The position numbers and the translations under genes are program-made. From Actinomycetota bacterium (lineage in GTDB: Bacteria; Actinomycetota; Actinomycetes; Propionibacteriales; Nocardioidaceae), in assembly GCA_009701885.1 (NCBI GenBank), contig WLJH01000004.1, positions 1 to 64,000 on the forward strand: DNA of 64,000 nucleotides. The letters are read 5' to 3'. Shown here piece by piece: positions 61,000-64,000 of the stretch (its first letter is position 1; the number at the start of each line of letters is the position of its first letter). The notes below the pieces were generated by a model. It was not told where the DNA came from. It saw nothing but the letters and a program-made list of their open reading frames with translations, and made no database searches.

Positions 61000-61365
61000 G
61001 TGAGCACCCCGCACGAGCCCGTCACCGACCCGCAGGCCGGCCACTCCCCGGAGTCGACCGGCGCGACCCCCGAGCCGTCCGCCACCAGCCCGGCGCGGGG
61101 CGACGACCCGCTGCGCGGCTCGCGCACCAGCGGCGTCTGGGTGGCCACCGTCGGCCTCGGGCTGCTGCTCGTGCTGCTCGTCGTCTTCATCGCGCAGAAC
61201 ACCGACACGACCACCGTGCGCTTCCTGGCGCTCGAGGGTGAGGCACCGGTCGCAGTCGCCCTCCTCATCGCCACCGCGGCGGGCATCCTGATCACCGCCA
61301 GTGCCGGCACGCTGCGGATCCTCCAGCTGCGCCGCCGGACCCGCCGGGACCTCAAGCGCCGCTGA
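61000..61365 (+). CDS. LapA-domain membrane protein
   Basis: Predicted 121-residue protein: a ~45-residue Pro/Ser/Thr-rich N terminus, two hydrophobic segments (about 46-65 and 82-106) separated by QNTDTTTVRFLALEGEAPVAVALL, the LapA (DUF1049) signature, and a basic tail (RRRTRRDLKRR). TACATT at 60988-60993 lies six bases before the GTG, so the mRNA is probably leaderless. LapA-type proteins are linked to envelope assembly in other bacteria; the role here is unknown. Confidence 0.85.
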   Translation: MSTPHEPVTDPQAGHSPESTGATPEPSATSPARGDDPLRGSRTSGVWVATVGLGLLLVLLVVFIAQNTDTTTVRFLALEGEAPVAVALLIATAAGILITASAGTLRILQLRRRTRRDLKRR

Positions 61366-61401
61366 CCCGGCGCGGTCCGGGCTTGGGCCTGGGCCTGGGC
61401 C

Positions 61402-61917
61402 TCAGCCCAGCGTCAGGTCGACCATCAGCTCGTCGGCGAGCTGCTCCAGCGCGCTGCGCAGCGACTCGAGGTCGCCGTCGACCGGCGCGACCAGCTCGGC
61501 GGTGACCTCGAAGAGCAGGCCCCCGGCCATCGGCGCCTCGCGCAGCCCGGTGGTCAGCGACTCGATGCCCACCCCGTGCGCGGCGATCGTGCGGGAGATC
61601 TCCGCGACGATGCCGGGGCGGTCGGTGCCGAGCAGGTGCAGCCCCACGGCAGCCACCTGCTGATCGGCCGGTTCGTCGGTGCGGCGCACCTCGACCCGCA
61701 GGCCGTCCGCCTCGAGGGCCGCCAGGTCACGCTCGAGACCCTCGACCTCGCCGGTCGGGACGCTCACCAGCACGATGCCGGCGAACTCGCCCGCCAGGCG
61801 GGCCATCTGGCTGTGCTGCCAGCTGCCGCCGCGCGCCTCCACCGGCGCGGAGACGGCCGAGACCAGACCCGGCCGGTCGCGGCCGATGACGGTGAGCACC
61901 AGGGTCGAGTGGGTCAT
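61402..61917 (-). CDS. Tandem ACT-domain protein (GcvR-like)
   Basis: Predicted 171-residue protein with two ACT domains: LTVIGRDRPGLVSAVSAPVEARGGSW (about 7-32) and LHLLGTDRPGIVAEISRTIAAHGVGIESL (about 94-122). Both have the DRPG ligand-binding loop. The arrangement resembles GcvR, the glycine cleavage repressor accessory protein. ATG 61917 overlaps the HTH-membrane gene stop by four bases. Ligand and partner unknown. A short run of tandem GGGCCT (61379-61399) lies just beyond its stop. Confidence 0.88.
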   Translation of the reverse strand: MTHSTLVLTVIGRDRPGLVSAVSAPVEARGGSWQHSQMARLAGEFAGIVLVSVPTGEVEGLERDLAALEADGLRVEVRRTDEPADQQVAAVGLHLLGTDRPGIVAEISRTIAAHGVGIESLTTGLREAPMAGGLLFEVTAELVAPVDGDLESLRSALEQLADELMVDLTLG

Positions 61918-62900
61918 GGCCCGGAGCGTACCGACGCGTGCTGGGGCGCCGCCGCCAGCGGCATGAGCGGCCGCACCGGGGCCGTCACGGCGCGGGGCAG
62001 CACGTCGACGGCGAGCAGGGCCACGAAGCCGGAGATGGTCTTGTCGGCCAGCGAGGTCAGGATGTTGGCCGACGCCACGGCCACCCACAGGGACTGCACC
62101 GTCTCCTGGATCGCTGCGATCACGTCGTCGGCACCGTTGCCGGTCTCCCCACCGAGGGCGAGGATGATCGGGACCGCCAGGCTCGTGCAGACGATGGCGG
62201 TCAGGCAGTTGAGGGCGAAGAAGCGCGGCAGCGTGAGACCCATCCGCCACCGTCGTACGCCGTAGCCCCAGATCAGGGCGCCGGCGACGTTGACGATCGC
62301 GAACGGGATCGAGTCGCCGCCGGACACGGCCACGCCGAGCAGGTTCGTGCTCAGGCCGACACCGGCACCCCACCAGGGCCCCAGGATCACCGCGGCCACG
62401 GCCGTGCCGACCATGTCGAGGTAGAGCGGGATCTCCGGGATCACCACCACCAGGATCCGCCCGACCAGGTTGACCGCGACGCAGCCCAGGGCCACCAGCA
62501 GGCCGGCCCCGGCCGTCACGGGCGGCGGCGGCTCGGCGGGCACCGGCGGCGCCGAGGGTGTCGGGGGCGGTGGGGACCCGGGGTCGGCGTCGTCGACGGC
62601 ACGCGACGGGGTGACGTCGGCCAGCCGTGCCGCGCGGCACCGCTCGGCCCAGTCCGCGACCTCCTCCTCGTCGGCGCCCAGCGCGCGCACGATGTCGAGG
62701 ACCAGCGCGGTGTCCATCCGCCTGCGGCCGGTGCGGAACGCGTCGTACACCGTGGTGCGGGCGGGGCGCGCGGTGGCGTCGGCGCCCCCGCGCTCCTCGC
62801 GCAACCGGCCGATCCGGAGGGCGATCTCGGCGTACGACGGACTTCCGGCCTCGGCGCGTCGGACCTGCAGGTCCTCCGCTATCCGGTCGAACGCTGTCAT
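61914..62900 (-). CDS. Helix-turn-helix domain fused to an ECF-transporter S-like membrane domain
   Basis: Predicted 328-residue protein. Residues 1-92 look like an XRE-type DNA-binding module (SYAEIALRIGRLREE... ARTTVYDAFRTGRRRMDTALVLDIVRALGADEEEVADW). A Pro-rich linker (about 107-128) leads to a membrane domain of about six helices (about 131-300) with YLDMVGTAVAAVILGPWWGAGVGLSTNLLGVAVSGGDSIPFAIVNVAGALIWGYG, reminiscent of ECF-type vitamin transporter S components. A regulator that senses a small molecule through the membrane domain is inferred, not shown. Confidence 0.7.
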   Translation of the reverse strand: MTAFDRIAEDLQVRRAEAGSPSYAEIALRIGRLREERGGADATARPARTTVYDAFRTGRRRMDTALVLDIVRALGADEEEVADWAERCRAARLADVTPSRAVDDADPGSPPPPTPSAPPVPAEPPPPVTAGAGLLVALGCVAVNLVGRILVVVIPEIPLYLDMVGTAVAAVILGPWWGAGVGLSTNLLGVAVSGGDSIPFAIVNVAGALIWGYGVRRWRMGLTLPRFFALNCLTAIVCTSLAVPIILALGGETGNGADDVIAAIQETVQSLWVAVASANILTSLADKTISGFVALLAVDVLPRAVTAPVRPLMPLAAAPQHASVRSGP

Positions 62901-62917
62901 GCCCCGATCACGAGAGG

Positions 62918-62952
62918 AAGCCTAAAGGTGACAGGCGACTGAAACGAGGCTT
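62918..62952. promoter_or_regulatory. Inverted repeat upstream of the HTH-membrane gene
   Basis: AAGCCT (62918-62923) and AGGCTT (62947-62952) are inverted around 23 bases in the 120-base gap before guaA's 3' end. As the adjacent gene has an HTH domain, this is a candidate autoregulatory site. Evidence is short-sequence only. Confidence 0.35.
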
Positions 62953-63020
62953 TACCTGAACCAGGGGTCAGGAGCATCTCCGATCGAACCCGGACAAGTC
63001 CGACAGCACGCGTCCCCAGG

Positions 63021-64000
63021 TCACTCCCACTCGATGGTGCCCGGTGGCTTGCTCGTGACGTCGAGCGTGACCCGGTTGACCTCGGGGACCTCGTTGGTGA
63101 TCCGGGTCGAGATCCGCTCGAGGACGTCGAAGGGCAGGCGGGCCCAGTCCGCGGTCATGGCGTCCTCGGAGGTGACCGGGCGCAGGACGACCGGGTGGCC
63201 GTAGGTGCGGCCGTCGCCCTGGACGCCGACGGAGCGGACGTCGGCGAGCAGGACGACGGGCATCTGCCAGATGTCGCGGTCCAGGCCGGCTCGGGTCATC
63301 TCCTCGCGGGCGATGGTGTCGGCCTCGCGCAGGATGTCGAGCCGCTCGCGGGTGACCTCGCCGATGATCCGGATGCCGAGGCCGGGGCCGGGGAAGGGCT
63401 GGCGGTGGACGATCTCGGCGGGCAGGCCGAGCTGCTCGCCGACCGCGCGCACCTCGTCCTTGAACAGGGTGCGCAGGGGCTCGACCAGCTCGAACTCCAG
63501 GTCCTCGGGAAGGCCGCCGACGTTGTGGTGGCTCTTGATCGTCGAGGCGCCGGCTCCCCCACCGGACTCCACGACGTCGGGGTAGAGCGTGCCCTGCACC
63601 AGGAAGGCGACCTTGTCGCCGTCGTCGCCGCTGACGGCGTCGGCGAGGATCTCGCGCTCGGCGGCCTCGAAGGTGCGGATGAACTCGCGGCCGATGATCT
63701 TGCGCTTCTCCTCGGGGTCGCTGACCCCGGCGAGCGCGTCGAGGAACTGCTTCTCGGCGTCCACGACCCGCAGGTCGACGCCGGTCGCGGCCACGAAGTC
63801 CCGCTCGACCTGCTCGGTCTCGCCCTTGCGCATCAGGCCGTGGTCGACGTAGACGCACGTCAGCCGGTCGCCGATCGCGCGCTGCACGATCGCCGCCGCC
63901 ACCGCGGAGTCCACACCGCCGGACAGACCGCAGATGGCCTGGCCGCGGTCGCCGATCTGGGTGCGGATCTTCTCGATCTGCTCCTCGACGATGTTGACCA
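63021..64000 (-). CDS. guaA: GMP synthase (glutamine-hydrolysing), 3' part
   Basis: About 326 C-terminal residues are in the window; the amidotransferase domain lies beyond its right edge. The ATP-pyrophosphatase P-loop GLSGGVDSA is encoded at about 63900-63926, followed by [46 protein letters not shown] and the C-terminal dimerisation domain with [16 protein letters not shown] and a final KPPGTIEWE. The enzyme converts XMP to GMP, completing the purine theme of purN/purH. Confidence 0.96.
   Translation of the reverse strand, partial: VNIVEEQIEKIRTQIGDRGQAICGLSGGVDSAVAAAIVQRAIGDRLTCVYVDHGLMRKGETEQVERDFVAATGVDLRVVDAEKQFLDALAGVSDPEEKRKIIGREFIRTFEAAEREILADAVSGDDGDKVAFLVQGTLYPDVVESGGGAGASTIKSHHNVGGLPEDLEFELVEPLRTLFKDEVRAVGEQLGLPAEIVHRQPFPGPGLGIRIIGEVTRERLDILREADTIAREEMTRAGLDRDIWQMPVVLLADVRSVGVQGDGRTYGHPVVLRPVTSEDAMTADWARLPFDVLERISTRITNEVPEVNRVTLDVTSKPPGTIEWE

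Overview
The window comes from a very GC-rich actinobacterial chromosome, most likely Nocardioides or a close relative (inference). Supporting signs are the coenzyme F420 genes (fbiC, an NADPH:F420 reductase and two luciferase-like F420 oxidoreductases), a monomeric NADP isocitrate dehydrogenase, the actinobacteria-restricted families SCO4848, DUF3017, DUF5709, DUF6328 and DUF6350, frequent GTG starts, 4-base ATGA/GTGA gene overlaps, and many apparently leaderless transcripts in which a TAnnnT -10 box lies 6-8 bases before the start codon. It is almost entirely chromosomal core. I see no tRNA, rRNA, prophage, intact insertion sequence or CRISPR array.

Layout. 1-10.3 kb: nucleoside uptake and salvage. 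A minus-strand operon runs BMP lipoprotein, ABC ATPase, two permeases, cytidine deaminase, a cytochrome P450 and thymidine phosphorylase; adenosine deaminase and a MaoC-like dehydratase follow. 10.3-16.5 kb: M20 amidohydrolase, then meaB, mutB and mutA (methylmalonyl-CoA mutase and its chaperone). 16.6-20.2 kb: sdhCAB. 20.2-24.4 kb: SCO4848 protein, YihY/BrkB protein, 2H phosphoesterase, trpS and an MFS exporter. 24.5-27.8 kb: divergent icd and mdh. 28.1-33.0 kb: DUF3017, folD, purH, purN and a DUF6350 membrane protein. 33.1-36.3 kb: two sigma-like/sensor units, one fused into a single polypeptide and one split into two genes. 36.4-38.5 kb: sucCD. 38.8-45.7 kb: an M23 peptidase with an N-terminal peptide repeat, pcrA, a small membrane protein, a medium-chain dehydrogenase and an APC permease. 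45.7-49.4 kb: a PspC-type two-component system divergent from a PspC membrane protein. 49.4-55.6 kb: GDPD, DUF6328, F420 reductase, acyltransferase-SGNH and an F420 oxidoreductase. 55.9-59.4 kb: fbiC and a decayed sugar-transport locus. 59.4-64 kb: DUF5709, an F420 oxidoreductase under a KstR-like palindrome, LapA-like, ACT-domain and HTH-membrane fusion proteins, and the 3' part of guaA.

How the genes fit together. Salvaged (deoxy)nucleosides are imported, deaminated and phosphorolysed. Propionyl-type carbon enters the TCA cycle through mutAB/meaB and meets sucCD, sdhCAB, mdh and icd, all within this window. FbiC makes the F420 chromophore precursor, NpdG reduces F420, and two LLM enzymes can consume F420H2.

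The most unusual features lie outside the genes. First, a 15-bp motif is repeated at 22-bp (two helical turn) spacing in arrays that begin 1-5 bases after five different stop codons. Second, a ~157-bp MITE-like element with perfect 15-bp terminal inverted repeats is present twice, each time against a gene 3' end. Third, a deletion scar appears to join the 3' ends of a xylH-type permease and a ROK-type regulator.
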